Shown: positions 10,173 through 20,162 of the stretch, one piece after another | Layout: every line of letters starts with the position of its first letter | Position numbering within the stretch: position 1 is the stretch's first letter | From: Streptomyces sp. NRRL F-6131 | GTDB taxonomy: Bacteria > Actinomycetota > Actinomycetes > Streptomycetales > Streptomycetaceae | Reading direction: 5' to 3' | DNA: 64,000 bases | Assembly (NCBI GenBank): GCA_000719695.1 | Contig: JOHN01000015.1 | Location: forward strand, 124,001 to 188,000 | Position numbers and translations under genes: made by a program | Notes under the pieces: generated by a model | Told to the model about the DNA's origin: nothing | The model's database searches: none | Seen by the model: only the letters and a program-made list of their open reading frames with translations

Positions 10173-10652
10173 GTTCCAGAGGAAGAAGGTCTTCGCCGGC
10201 ATCTCCAGGGTGCCCGCGACCGGGTTCAGGAAGGTCCGGACGATCGGCATGAAGCGGGCGAGCACGACGGCCTTGCCCGGGCCGAAGCGGTTGAAGTACT
10301 CCTCGGCCTTCAGCACGTACTCGCGCTTGAAGATCTTCGACTCGGGCTTGTCGAACATCCGCGGTCCGACCTTCACCCCGATCTGGTGCCCGAGCTGGGC
10401 ACCGGCGATCGCCGCGAGCGGGGCGCCGATCAGCAGGGTCGCGATCGGCAGCCGGTTGCCCTCGCCGAGCACCGAGGAGGCGGCGCTGGAGGCGGCCACG
10501 CCCGCGATGATGAGCAGCGAGTCGCCCGGGAAGAAGAACCCGATCAGCAGGCCGGTCTCGGCGAAGATGATCGCGATCAGCCCGATCGCACCGAGGGACG
10601 AGATCAGTGATTTGGCGTCGAGCAGATTGACGGCCAGCTGGTTGTAGTCCAC
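10158..10652 (-). CDS. DedA family membrane protein, 3'-truncated
   Basis: DedA proteins are polytopic inner-membrane proteins linked to lipid-carrier flipping and membrane homeostasis. The 164-residue product has the family signatures: E-T-G-L-L-I-G-F-F-F-P-G-D-S-L-L near residue 35 and F-x-R-F-M-P-I-V-R-T-F-L-N-P-V-A-G near 130-150. It then stops after F-F-L-W-N with D-L-G-L, which is the PyrE C-terminus copied by the inverted repeat. Typical members run about 50-60 residues further, so the last helices are missing. The GTG start at 10652 lies 6 bases after a TATCCT -10 hexamer, fitting leaderless translation; longer frames to 10802 are not needed. Confidence 0.85.
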   Translation of the reverse strand: MDYNQLAVNLLDAKSLISSLGAIGLIAIIFAETGLLIGFFFPGDSLLIIAGVAASSAASSVLGEGNRLPIATLLIGAPLAAIAGAQLGHQIGVKVGPRMFDKPESKIFKREYVLKAEEYFNRFGPGKAVVLARFMPIVRTFLNPVAGTLEMPAKTFFLWNDLGL

Positions 10653-11003
10653 GGCCGCAGGATAGCGGGCCCGTCTTGACACGTACCTCGCCCCGGGGGG
10701 CGAGCGGCCCCTCATCCTTTCGTCGCACGTCGCGGCCGCCCCCGGCCGGCGTCGGGAGCGGCCGTCCCGACAGGCGGGCCGCATGGTGGAGCCGGTGGGC
10801 ATTCTGGGAAGATGGCAGCGGCGACCGGCCCGCGGTGGCGAACACCCTCATCGCCGCACTGCGGCCGCTGCCTCGAACCTCGGTACCGGCCAGCCGCACC
10901 GCAGAGCCGCGCACCGGCCCCGGTACCCCGGAGTCGTCACCAGGCGTACACAGCGTCGGACAGCACCGTCCGTACGCCGCACACCCGACAGGAGCGGATT
11001 CGC
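10653..11003. promoter_or_regulatory. Divergent promoter region between DedA and fbaA
   Basis: On the minus strand TATCCT (10659-10664) sits just before the DedA GTG and suits a leaderless transcript. For fbaA I see an RBS (GGAG at 10991-10994) but no convincing -10/-35 pair. No gene is supported in this 351-bp stretch. Confidence 0.45.
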
Positions 11004-12026
11004 ATGCCCATCGCAACTCCCGAGATCTACAACGAGATGCTGGACCGGGCCAAGGCGGGCAAGTTCGCCTACCCCGCGATCAACGTGACCTCCTCGCAGA
11101 CCCTGCACGCCGCGCTGCGCGGCTTCGCCGAGGCCGAGAGCGACGGCATCATCCAGATCTCGACCGGCGGCGCGGAGTTCCTGGGCGGCCAGCACAACAA
11201 GGACATGGTGACCGGCGCCGTCGCCCTCGCCGAGTTCGCGCACATCGTCGCCGCCAAGTACGACATCACCGTCGCGCTGCACACCGACCACTGCCCGAAG
11301 GACAAGCTGGACGGCTACGTCCGTCCGCTGCTGGCGGTCTCCGCCGAGCGCGTCGCCCAGGGCCGCAACCCGCTCTTCCAGTCGCACATGTGGGACGGCT
11401 CCGCCGAGACCCTGAGCGACAACCTCGCCATCGCCCAGGAGCTGCTCGCCCAGGCCGCCGCCGCCAAGATCATCCTCGAGGTCGAGATCACCCCGACCGG
11501 TGGCGAGGAGGACGGCGTCACCCACGAGATCAACGACGAGCTGTACACCACCGTCAACGACGCCGTCCGCACCGCCGAGGCCCTCGGCCTGGGCGAGCAG
11601 GGCCGCTACCTGCTGGCCGCCTCCTTCGGCAACGTGCACGGCGTCTACAAGCCGGGCAACGTCGTGCTCAAGCCGGAGCTGCTGCGCGAGCTCCAGGACG
11701 CGATCGGCACGCAGTACGGCAAGAACGACCCGTTCGACTTCGTCTTCCACGGCGGCTCCGGCTCGTCCGCCGAGGAGATCGCCACCGCGCTGGAGAACGG
11801 CGTCGTGAAGATGAACCTGGACACCGACACCCAGTACGCCTTCACCCGCCCGGTCGCCGGCCACATGTTCGCGAACTACGACGGTGTGCTGAAGGTCGAC
11901 GGCGAGGTCGGCAAGAAGAACACCTACGACCCGCGGACCTGGGGCAAGCTGGCCGAGGCCGGCATGGCCGCCCGCGTGCTGGAGGCCGCCCAGCAGCTGC
12001 GCTCGGCCGGCAACCGCCTGAAGTAG
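11004..12026 (+). CDS. fbaA: Class II fructose-bisphosphate aldolase
   Basis: This zinc-dependent aldolase interconverts fructose-1,6-bisphosphate with dihydroxyacetone phosphate and glyceraldehyde-3-phosphate in glycolysis and gluconeogenesis. At 340 residues it is the usual class IIa size. The T-D-H-C-P-K motif with the catalytic Asp and zinc His is at about 94-99; the F-G-N-V-H-G and F-H-G-G-S-G-S phosphate/zinc loops follow. The ATG at 11004 is chosen because M-P-I-A-T-P-E-I-Y is the conserved start and GGAG lies 9 bases upstream. It is the only glycolytic gene in the window and is followed by a hairpin that abuts the next gene. Confidence 0.97.
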   Translation: MPIATPEIYNEMLDRAKAGKFAYPAINVTSSQTLHAALRGFAEAESDGIIQISTGGAEFLGGQHNKDMVTGAVALAEFAHIVAAKYDITVALHTDHCPKDKLDGYVRPLLAVSAERVAQGRNPLFQSHMWDGSAETLSDNLAIAQELLAQAAAAKIILEVEITPTGGEEDGVTHEINDELYTTVNDAVRTAEALGLGEQGRYLLAASFGNVHGVYKPGNVVLKPELLRELQDAIGTQYGKNDPFDFVFHGGSGSSAEEIATALENGVVKMNLDTDTQYAFTRPVAGHMFANYDGVLKVDGEVGKKNTYDPRTWGKLAEAGMAARVLEAAQQLRSAGNRLK

Positions 12027-12059
12027 GGGTCCCCGCCCCGAGCAGGGTCCTGCGTCCAT

Positions 12060-12084
12060 GCCCCCCGGTGGTTCACTGGGGGGC
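12060..12084 (+). promoter_or_regulatory. Hairpin enclosing the ribosome-binding site of the DUF3151 gene
   Basis: An 11-bp stem (12060-12070 with 12074-12084, one G-T pair) with a 3-base loop ends at the base before the DUF3151 ATG. Its 3' arm carries the only G-rich RBS candidate. It can act as fbaA terminator, as a translational block, or both. Confidence 0.5.
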
Positions 12085-12498
12085 ATGAGCATTCACGAGA
12101 ACCTCCTCGGGGGTCCCGCCCCGACGCACCTGCCCGCCGAGCCCGCTCCGCTGGAGCTGCTGGCCGCCGGTGCCTCCCCGGCCGAGGTCGCGGCGAAGTT
12201 CCCGACCTCCTCGTTGGCCTGGGCCCAGCTCGCCGACGACGCCTTCGCGGCCGGCCGGGTCGTGGAGTCCTACGCCTACGCCCGCACCGGCTACCACCGC
12301 GGGCTGGACGCGCTGCGGCGCAGCGGCTGGAAGGGCCACGGCCCGGTGCCGTGGGAGCACGAGCCGAACCGCGGCTTCCTGCGGGCCCTGCACGGGCTCG
12401 GCCGGGCCGCCGCCGCGATCGAGGAGAAGGAGGAGGCGGAGCGCTGCGCGCAGTTCCTCCGGGACAGCTCGCCGACCGCCGCCGCCACCCTGGGCTGA
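12085..12498 (+). CDS. DUF3151 domain-containing protein
   Basis: A 137-residue soluble protein that matches the actinobacterial DUF3151 family across its length, from M-S-I-H-E-N-L-L-G-G-P through W-A-x-L-A-D-D-A-F to the Y-A-R-T-G-Y-H-R-G-L-D-x-L-R-R-x-G-W-K-G-x-G-P-V-P-W motif. The helical pattern resembles a TPR-like unit, but no function is known. It commonly follows fructose-bisphosphate aldolase in actinobacteria, as here. The ATG at 12085 follows a hairpin that covers the RBS; the in-frame upstream ATG at 12058 lies before that hairpin. Confidence 0.9.
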   Translation: MSIHENLLGGPAPTHLPAEPAPLELLAAGASPAEVAAKFPTSSLAWAQLADDAFAAGRVVESYAYARTGYHRGLDALRRSGWKGHGPVPWEHEPNRGFLRALHGLGRAAAAIEEKEEAERCAQFLRDSSPTAAATLG

Positions 12499-12534
12499 CA
12501 CCCGGTCCCGGTGACCGGGACACCCCGTCGAACC

Positions 12535-12570
12535 GCCGCCCCCGGCGCCCGGAAGGGCACCGGGGGCGGT
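12535..12570 (+). terminator. Hairpin downstream of DUF3151
   Basis: A 10-bp perfect stem (12536-12545 with 12560-12569) is extended inside by GCCC-GGAA-GGGC and followed by CCTTGTC. It ends the fbaA/DUF3151 unit before the DUF3152 gene. Confidence 0.65.
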
Positions 12571-12699
12571 CCTTGTCGGTCCCGTGCACATCCGGTACGT
12601 GGACATTCACCGGTCCGCCATGCCAGGGTGGGCTCGCCAGGGGGGCGCGCACGTCAGTTCGAGGTCTCGCGACCCCACGGGTCGACAGAGAGCCCCAGC

Positions 12700-13713
12700 G
12701 TGCCCGCAGCCAGTCCCGCCCGCCGTTCCCGTACCGCCGCACGTCCCGGGGCACGCCCAGCGCGCCGCGCGGGAGGCGGACCGGGCGGCAGGCCCCGCGG
12801 CCGGGCGGGCTCCCGCCGTCGGCGCGCACCCCGTCGCCGGCTCGGGCCCGGCATGCTCACCGCCCTGGTCGCCGCGGTGCTGATCCTCGGCGGCACCCTG
12901 GTCGTCCTCAACCGCCCCGTCGTGCTGCCCGGCGCCGAACGGACCGCCCAGGCCCGGGTCGCCCCGCCGGACGGCGCCGCCGCGTCGACCCCGCCGCCGG
13001 CCGGCGCACCCGCCGCGCCCGCGGCCACCACCGCCCCGCCCCAGGCCCAGCCCCCGGCGGCCACCCCGCCGCCGGCCCCGCCCGCGGCCACCGCCGCGCC
13101 CGGGGCCGCGCCCGGGGCCGCGCCGCAGCCGGGTGCTCCGGAGGGCGCACCCGCCAAGGGCACCGGCACCTTCACGGTCGCCCAGGGCTCCGCCGACCCG
13201 GTCGGCCGGGGCACCGTCCGCCGCTACCGGGTCGAGGTCGAAGACGGCATCGGCATCGACCCGACGGCCTCCGCCACCCAGATCCAGGGCATCCTCGCCG
13301 ACAGGCGCGGCTGGACCAACGACCGCAAGAACGGCTTCCAGCTGGTCTCCGGCGGTACCTACGACTTCACCGTGAAGATCGCCTCCGCCGCCACCGTGGA
13401 CCGGATCTGCGGCGCCGCCGGTCTGGACACCCACGGCGAGGTGAACTGCAACGTCGGCAACCAGGTCCTGGTCAACGTCAAGCGCTGGACCGTCGGCTCG
13501 CCCCAGTTCGACGGCCCGATCGACGAGTACCGGGCCCTGGTGATCAACCACGAGGTCGGCCACCGGATCGGCCACGGCCACGAGAGCTGCCCCGGACCCG
13601 GCAAGCCGGCGCCCGCGATGATGCAGCAGATCTACGGCCTCAAGGGCTGCAAGTCCAATGCCTGGCCGTACAGCGCCGAGGGCGGCTATCTGGGCGGTCC
13701 CGCGGTCCCCTGA
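12700..13713 (+). CDS. DUF3152 protein: membrane-anchored putative zinc metalloprotease
   Basis: A 337-residue protein with an Arg/Gly-rich cytoplasmic N-terminus, one membrane helix (about 52-72), a Pro/Ala/Thr-rich extracellular linker (about 85-150) and a C-terminal DUF3152 domain. The domain contains H-E-V-G-H-R-I-G-H-G-H at 284-294, which fits the metzincin zinc signature HExxHxxGxxH, followed by A-M-M-Q as a plausible Met-turn. Four Cys in the outer domain could form disulfides. A surface protease is therefore predicted; no substrate is known. The GTG at 12700 with an upstream AGAGAG is preferred to 12511, which would run through the terminator. Confidence 0.85.
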   Translation: MPAASPARRSRTAARPGARPARRAGGGPGGRPRGRAGSRRRRAPRRRLGPGMLTALVAAVLILGGTLVVLNRPVVLPGAERTAQARVAPPDGAAASTPPPAGAPAAPAATTAPPQAQPPAATPPPAPPAATAAPGAAPGAAPQPGAPEGAPAKGTGTFTVAQGSADPVGRGTVRRYRVEVEDGIGIDPTASATQIQGILADRRGWTNDRKNGFQLVSGGTYDFTVKIASAATVDRICGAAGLDTHGEVNCNVGNQVLVNVKRWTVGSPQFDGPIDEYRALVINHEVGHRIGHGHESCPGPGKPAPAMMQQIYGLKGCKSNAWPYSAEGGYLGGPAVP

Positions 13714-13734
13714 CCCGACCCGGCCGCACAGCGG

Positions 13735-13789
13735 CCGGACGGCGGCCGGACGGCGGCAGGGCGGCGGCAGGGCGGCGCCAGGGCGGCCG
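13735..13789. repeat. Five imperfect 11-bp tandem repeats
   Basis: Units of the form CCGGACGGCGG / CAGGGCGGCGG follow one another from 13735 to 13789 between two convergent genes. A local G/C-rich slippage tract; no gene here. Confidence 0.75.
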
Positions 13790-13794
13790 CGCGC

Positions 13795-14607
13795 TCAGCC
13801 CAGCAGCGGCAGATGGGGCCCCAGGTCGCTGCGCTCGCCGCTGGCCGACACCACGGCGGAGTCGACCCCGGCCGCCCAGTCGACCCGCCCGGTGGCCAGC
13901 CGGATCCAGGTCAGCGGGTCGGTCTCGACCACGTTCGGCGGGGTCCCCCGGGTGTGCCGGGGCCCCTCGACGGCCTGCACCACCGCGTACGGCGGCACCC
14001 GCAGTTCGACCGCACCGCCGGGCACCCGCTCGGCGAAGGCGTCGGCGAGCAGCCGGGTGGCGGCGGCCACCGCCTGCCGGTCGTGCGGGAACTCCGCGAG
14101 GCCGAGCGCGTCCGCCAGGTCGTCGGCGTGCACGACGGTCTCCAGCAGCCGGGTCACCAGGAACTCGGTGAGCGCCATCGGGCCGAACCGCATGGCGACC
14201 GGACGGGCCGGCCCGTCCGCCGCCGTACCGTCCAGCGCGGCCCGCGCGGCGTCCACCGAGCGGTCGAAGCGGGCGGCCACCTCCTCCGGCGGGCCGGTGA
14301 ACCCGGCCCCGGCGTGCTCGGCCACCTCGGCGTCGACCGTCCCGGCGACCGTCGCGGTCAGCTCGGTGAAGCGGCTCAGCGAGAGCGCCGGCCCGTCCGG
14401 CGCCGGGGCGGCCAGCTGGGCCGGCAGCCGGTCCAGCACCAGGCTCAGATGGGCCACCAGCTCGCGCACCCGCCAGGTGCCGAGCCGGGTCGGCCGGTCC
14501 AGGTCGTCGGCGGTCAGCCGGTGGACGGCCGCGCGCAGGGCCTCGTTCTGCGCCGCCAGTGCGGCGCGCACCTTGGCGGGCTGGTAGGTACGGGACTTGG
14601 CAGGCAT
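13795..14607 (-). CDS. Maleylpyruvate isomerase / sterol-carrier family protein (DinB-like)
   Basis: A 270-residue protein with an N-terminal DinB/MDMPI four-helix domain. The T-R-L-G-T-W-R-V-R-E-L-V-A-H-L motif (about 40-55) and L-E-T-V-V-H-A-D-D-L-A-D-A-L (about 155-168) supply the His/Asp/Glu metal site seen in mycothiol-dependent enzymes. The C-terminal third resembles the SCP2/sterol-carrier region found in this subfamily. Proteins of this group use or resemble mycothiol-dependent enzymes; the substrate is unknown. The ATG at 14607 gives M-P-A-K-S-R-T-Y. It lies downstream of purL on the same strand with a 71-bp gap. Confidence 0.85.
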   Translation of the reverse strand: MPAKSRTYQPAKVRAALAAQNEALRAAVHRLTADDLDRPTRLGTWRVRELVAHLSLVLDRLPAQLAAPAPDGPALSLSRFTELTATVAGTVDAEVAEHAGAGFTGPPEEVAARFDRSVDAARAALDGTAADGPARPVAMRFGPMALTEFLVTRLLETVVHADDLADALGLAEFPHDRQAVAAATRLLADAFAERVPGGAVELRVPPYAVVQAVEGPRHTRGTPPNVVETDPLTWIRLATGRVDWAAGVDSAVVSASGERSDLGPHLPLLG

Positions 14608-14678
14608 GCGCCCCAACATACGCCCGGGGGCGGACGGTTCGAGGAGAACCGGCCGCCCCCGGGGGCAGTGCGGGCGAA

Positions 14679-16933
<2,255 letters not shown>

Positions 16934-16934
<1 letters not shown>

Positions 16935-17611
16935 CAGGCGTTCACCAGCTGCTTCAGGACGGAAGTGAAGAAGCCCAGGCCCTCGGTGGTGGGACCGGTG
17001 AGCGGCTCCACGGCGTGCTCGGGGTGCGGCATCAGACCGACGACATTGCCGGCGGCGTTGGTGATGCCGGCGATGTCACGGTACGAACCGTTGGGGTTGA
17101 CGTCGAGGTACCGGGCGACCACCCGGCCCTCGGCCTCCAGCTCGTCCAGGACCCGCGCGTCGGCGACGAAGCGGCCCTCGCCGTTCTTCAGCGGGACCAC
17201 GATTTCCTGGCCGGGGGCGTAATCCCGGGTCCAGGCGGTGCCGTTGTTCTCGATCCGCAGCTTCTGGTCGCGGCAGACGAAGTGCAGCGAGTCGTTGCGG
17301 GTGAGCGCCCCGGGCAGCAGGTGCGATTCGCACAGCACCTGGAAGCCGTTGCAGATACCGAGAACCGGCATTCCCTGGCGGGCCTGCTCGATGACGGTCT
17401 CCATCACCGGCGAGAACCGGGAGATCGCACCGCAGCGCAGATAGTCGCCGTAACTGAATCCGCCCGGCAGGACGACCGCGTCGACCTGGTGGAGATCCTT
17501 GTCACGGTGCCAGAGGTCGACCGGCTCCGCGCCGGCGAGGCGGACCGCGCGACGGGCGTCGCGGTCGTCGAGGGAGCCGGGGAAAGTGACGACGCCGACG
17601 CGGGTGGTCAC
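16934..17611 (-). CDS. purQ: Phosphoribosylformylglycinamidine synthase subunit PurQ (glutaminase)
   Basis: PurQ hydrolyses glutamine and passes ammonia to PurL. The 225-residue class I amidotransferase has its nucleophile in G-I-C-N-G-F-Q (Cys87) and the His/Glu of the triad in H-P-E-H at 196-199. The GTG start overlaps the purS stop by four bases (GTGA) and its stop overlaps purL, so all three are translationally coupled. Confidence 0.98.
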
Positions 17612-17862
17612 TTGCCCTCCTCCTCGACGCGGACCGTGAAGTCCTCGATCACGGTGTTGGCGAGAAAGGTCTCGGCGGCTTCGCGGATACGGGCGAGCGC
17701 GGCGTCGTCGACCGGGCCCTCCAGCTCCAGCTCGAAACGCTTGCCCTGGCGGACGTCGGCGATCCCGGTGAATCCGAGACGGGGCAGTGCGCGCTGCACC
17801 GCCTGTCCCTGGGGGTCGAGGATCTCCGGCTTGAGCATGACGTCGACTACGACGCGTGCCAC
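17608..17862 (-). CDS. purS: Phosphoribosylformylglycinamidine synthase subunit PurS
   Basis: PurS is the small structural subunit that bridges PurQ and PurL. The 84-residue protein reads [19 protein letters not shown] and contains [12 protein letters not shown], both conserved. Two GTG codons are possible; the inner one at 17862 is chosen because GGGAG then lies at proper distance, whereas the outer GTG at 17868 overlaps that RBS. Confidence 0.96.
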   Translation of the reverse strand: MARVVVDVMLKPEILDPQGQAVQRALPRLGFTGIADVRQGKRFELELEGPVDDAALARIREAAETFLANTVIEDFTVRVEEEGK

Positions 17863-18327
17863 TGGCACTCCCGGTGGTGTCTTCGTGAGGCGGGGGAACT
17901 CCAGACTACCGGGGGTTTCGGGCGGGATTGCTGGCCGGGGATGGTGACGCGCGTAGACCCACGACCCTTACGCCGCAAGGCCCCCGACCGGCCGCGACCC
18001 CCCGCCCGGTGCCCCTTTTCACCGGATTCCGGAGCCCCCGCGAGAACCACCGAAGAGCACCCGAATACCGGCACTCCGGACAGATCGGCCAACCGAGTGC
18101 GCGGGTATCCGGCAGCCGGCGAAGACACGTGAATATCCGGAAAAGAAAGCCGGACTCTTCGATTTCTCCCCGCTTCGGGTGCAGAATAGGGCCACCTGCC
18201 GCGGCGAGTGCTGCGTATCCGGCACGGCCATCCGGCCTGCCCGTATGCGCTTGCGCGAAGGGTGCACATCAGGCCCTGGAGCGCGCCCGCGCCCGGTCGG
18301 CCGAATTGCCCGAGAGGATTGACACCC
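17863..18327. other. 465-bp divergent intergenic region between purS and the Lsr2 gene
   Basis: Contains the promoters of purSQL (minus) and the lsr2-like gene (plus). No riboswitch-like fold or convincing hexamer pair was recognised. The part from about 18120 to 18200 is somewhat A/T-richer than the surroundings. No gene is supported. Confidence 0.45.
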
Positions 18328-18645
18328 ATGGCTCAGCGTGTAGTTGTCACGCTCTCCGACGACCTGGACGGCGGCGCAGCCGCGGAAACCGTCCACTTCG
18401 GCGTCGACGGGAAGTCGTACGAGATCGATTTGTCCGTGGACAACGCGGAAAAGCTGCGGGAGGCCCTCGCCCCGTTCGTCGCGGCCGGCCGCCGCCAGAG
18501 CCGTACCGGAAAGTCCTTCCGCCGGACCGCCCTCACCCCGGACCCGGCCGCCGTGCGCGCCTGGGCCCAGTCCCGCGGCATGGAGCTGCCCGCCCGCGGC
18601 CGCATCCCGAAGCACGTCTACGAGGCCTTCGCCGAGGCGAACTGA
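18328..18645 (+). CDS. Lsr2-family nucleoid-associated protein (second-paralogue type, LsrL-like)
   Basis: Lsr2 proteins coat A/T-rich DNA and silence acquired or specialised-metabolite genes. The 105-residue protein has the N-terminal dimerisation strand pattern A-Q-R-V-V-V-T-L-S-D-D-L-D-G-G and a C-terminal DNA-binding domain ending A-R-G-R-I-P-K-H-V-Y-E-A-F, where R-G-R inserts in the minor groove. In Streptomyces coelicolor a second Lsr2 paralogue (LsrL) lies next to purSQL, the same context as here, so this is probably the LsrL orthologue, not the main Lsr2 (from memory). The ATG at 18328 follows GAGAGGA; the longer frame from 18208 lacks family similarity. Confidence 0.93.
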   Translation: MAQRVVVTLSDDLDGGAAAETVHFGVDGKSYEIDLSVDNAEKLREALAPFVAAGRRQSRTGKSFRRTALTPDPAAVRAWAQSRGMELPARGRIPKHVYEAFAEAN

Positions 18646-18677
18646 CCGCCCCGGCCCCGGTCGTCCCGCCCTCGGCA

Positions 18678-18701
18678 GAAGGGTGGGGCGACCACCCCTT
18701 C
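18678..18701 (+). terminator. Hairpin between the Lsr2 gene and tRNA-Gly
   Basis: GAAGGGTGG faces CCACCCCTTC across a short loop, a near-perfect stem with one bulged base about 32 bases after the stop. Confidence 0.5.
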
Positions 18702-18709
18702 GGATGCTG

Positions 18710-18715
18710 TAGAGT
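18710..18715 (+). promoter_or_regulatory. Candidate -10 (TAGAGT) of the tRNA-Gly transcript
   Basis: TAGAGT lies about 60 bases before the first tRNA and just after the preceding hairpin. The -35 is not clear. Confidence 0.4.
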
Positions 18716-18775
18716 ATTCCTCGTCGCCGCAACGGAGAGATCCGAAGAGGCGGCGGGTGCCCCACAAGGCACCAG

Positions 18776-18848
18776 GCGGACGTGGCTCAGTTGGTAGAGC
18801 ATCACCTTGCCAAGGTGAGGGTCGCGAGTTCGAATCTCGTCGTCCGCT
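18776..18848 (+). tRNA. tRNA-Gly (anticodon GCC), copy 1
   Basis: A 73-nt cloverleaf: acceptor stem GCGGACG/CGTCCGC, D arm with GGCTCAGTTGGTAGAGC, anticodon arm TCACC-TTGCCAA-GGTGA giving anticodon GCC, and T arm with GGTTCGAATC-type loop (GTTCGAATC). The discriminator base is T and the CCA end is not encoded. Confidence 0.97.
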
Positions 18849-18888
18849 CGCAGTGCGCGAGCACAGCACAACTCAATAGTTCCATCCT

Positions 18889-18961
18889 GCGGACGTGGCT
18901 CAGTTGGTAGAGCATCACCTTGCCAAGGTGAGGGTCGCGAGTTCGAATCTCGTCGTCCGCT
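18889..18961 (+). tRNA. tRNA-Gly (anticodon GCC), copy 2
   Basis: Identical over 73 bases to the copy at 18776-18848, after a 40-base spacer, so both are probably processed from one precursor. It is followed within 7 bases by a strong terminator. Confidence 0.97.
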
Positions 18962-18967
18962 CCAGTA

Positions 18968-18999
18968 CGAAGGGTCCTCTCGGTCGAGAGGGCCCTTCG
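18968..18999 (+). terminator. Terminator of the tRNA-Gly pair
   Basis: A 14-bp stem (18968-18981 with 18986-18999, one G-T pair) and a 4-base GGTC loop begin 6 bases after the second tRNA. Confidence 0.8.
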
Positions 19000-19064
19000 G
19001 CATTTCCCGCTCCGGTATTCCGGCCGGCCGCCGGGCCGTTCCGGCGGCACTCCGGGCGGCACCC

Positions 19065-19078
19065 ATGACATTTGTCAT
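19065..19078. promoter_or_regulatory. Palindromic operator candidate upstream of the ABC/two-component operon
   Basis: ATGACATTTGTCAT is a perfect 6-2-6 inverted repeat about 80 bases before the ATPase start. It is A/T-rich against its surroundings and of the kind bound by NarL/DesR-type dimers, so the response regulator encoded at 22381 is the obvious candidate. Binding is inferred. Confidence 0.6.
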
Positions 19079-19157
19079 CGCCGACCCGTGGATCCGCACC
19101 GCGTTCCGATGAGACCGCGCACTGCCCGCGCGGCCCGGGCGGCGGAAGGCTTGGGGC

Positions 19158-20162
19158 ATGGAAACGAGCCAGCCCCACCCCGCCGGCGACCACGTGATCG
19201 AGGTCACCGACCTGCACCGCCACTACGGCGCCGGCAGCGGCCGGTACCACGCCGTCCGCGGCGTCGACCTGACCGTCGGCCGCGGCGAGCTGTTCGCCCT
19301 GCTGGGCACCAACGGGGCCGGCAAGACCTCCACCATGGAGCTGATCGAGGGCCTCGCCGCCCCGACCGGGGGCACCGTCCGGGTGCTCGGGCACGACCCG
19401 CACCGCGAGCGGGCGGCCGTCCGGCCCCGGATCGGCATCATGCTCCAGGAGGGCGGTTTCCCCGGCGACCTCACCGTCGCCGAGACCGGCCGCGCCTGGG
19501 CCGGCACCACCAGCCACGCCCGACCGCTGGACGAGGCGCTGGAGCTGGTCGACCTCGGCCACCGCCGCGACGTCCGGGTCAAGCAGCTCTCCGGCGGCGA
19601 GCGCCGCCGCCTCGACCTGGCGATGGCCCTGCTCGGCCGGCCCGAGGTGCTGTTCCTGGACGAGCCGAGCACCGGCCTCGACCCGGAGGCCCGCGCCGCC
19701 GTCTGGCGGCTGGTCCGCGAGCTGCGCACCCAGGGCACCACGGTGCTGCTCACCACGCACTACCTGGAGGAGGCCGAGGAGCTGGCCGACCGGCTGGCGA
19801 TCATGCACGGCGGACAGATCGTCGCGGCCGGCACGGTGGCGGAGGTGATCGCCGGACGCCCGTCCCGGATCACCTTCGAGCTGCCCGCCTTCGAGGGCAC
19901 CTCGCTCCCGCCGCTGGCCGGCGCCACGGTGACGGTCGACGGCCGGAAGGTCACCGTCCAGACGCCCCGGCTCCAGGCCACCCTCACCGCGCTGCTCGGC
20001 TGGGCCGACCGGCACGGGATCGCCCTCGGCGCCCTCGACGCCCGCAGCGCCTCGCTGGAGGAGGCCTTCCTGGCCATCGCCTCCGAGGCCGGCCACCAGC
20101 CCCCGGCCGACACCCCCGCCGCTCCCCCCGCCCGCCGCAAGCTGATCGGACTCGCCCGATGA
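19158..20162 (+). CDS. ABC transporter ATP-binding protein (DrrA/YvfR-like)
   Basis: A 334-residue ABC ATPase that would power the adjacent permease in export of a lipid, peptide or drug. Walker A G-T-N-G-A-G-K-T is at 50-57, the signature L-S-G-G-E at 144-148 and Walker B L-F-L-D-E-P at 165-170. A C-terminal extension after residue 230 is typical of the DrrA/CcmA export group. First gene of a four-gene unit: ATPase, permease, histidine kinase, response regulator. This order matches yvfRSTU of Bacillus and similar drug-sensing modules. Its stop overlaps the permease start as ATGA. Confidence 0.93.
   Translation: METSQPHPAGDHVIEVTDLHRHYGAGSGRYHAVRGVDLTVGRGELFALLGTNGAGKTSTMELIEGLAAPTGGTVRVLGHDPHRERAAVRPRIGIMLQEGGFPGDLTVAETGRAWAGTTSHARPLDEALELVDLGHRRDVRVKQLSGGERRRLDLAMALLGRPEVLFLDEPSTGLDPEARAAVWRLVRELRTQGTTVLLTTHYLEEAEELADRLAIMHGGQIVAAGTVAEVIAGRPSRITFELPAFEGTSLPPLAGATVTVDGRKVTVQTPRLQATLTALLGWADRHGIALGALDARSASLEEAFLAIASEAGHQPPADTPAAPPARRKLIGLAR

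Noticed and set aside
10676..10681. TTGACA upstream of fbaA
   Set aside because: No -10 at proper spacing; more than 300 bases before the start codon.
13735..13789. CRISPR-like array of short repeats
   Set aside because: Units are 11 bp, contiguous and without spacers; no cas genes.
17863..18327. Purine riboswitch before purSQL
   Set aside because: No conserved purine-riboswitch core or matching paired arms seen on the minus strand.
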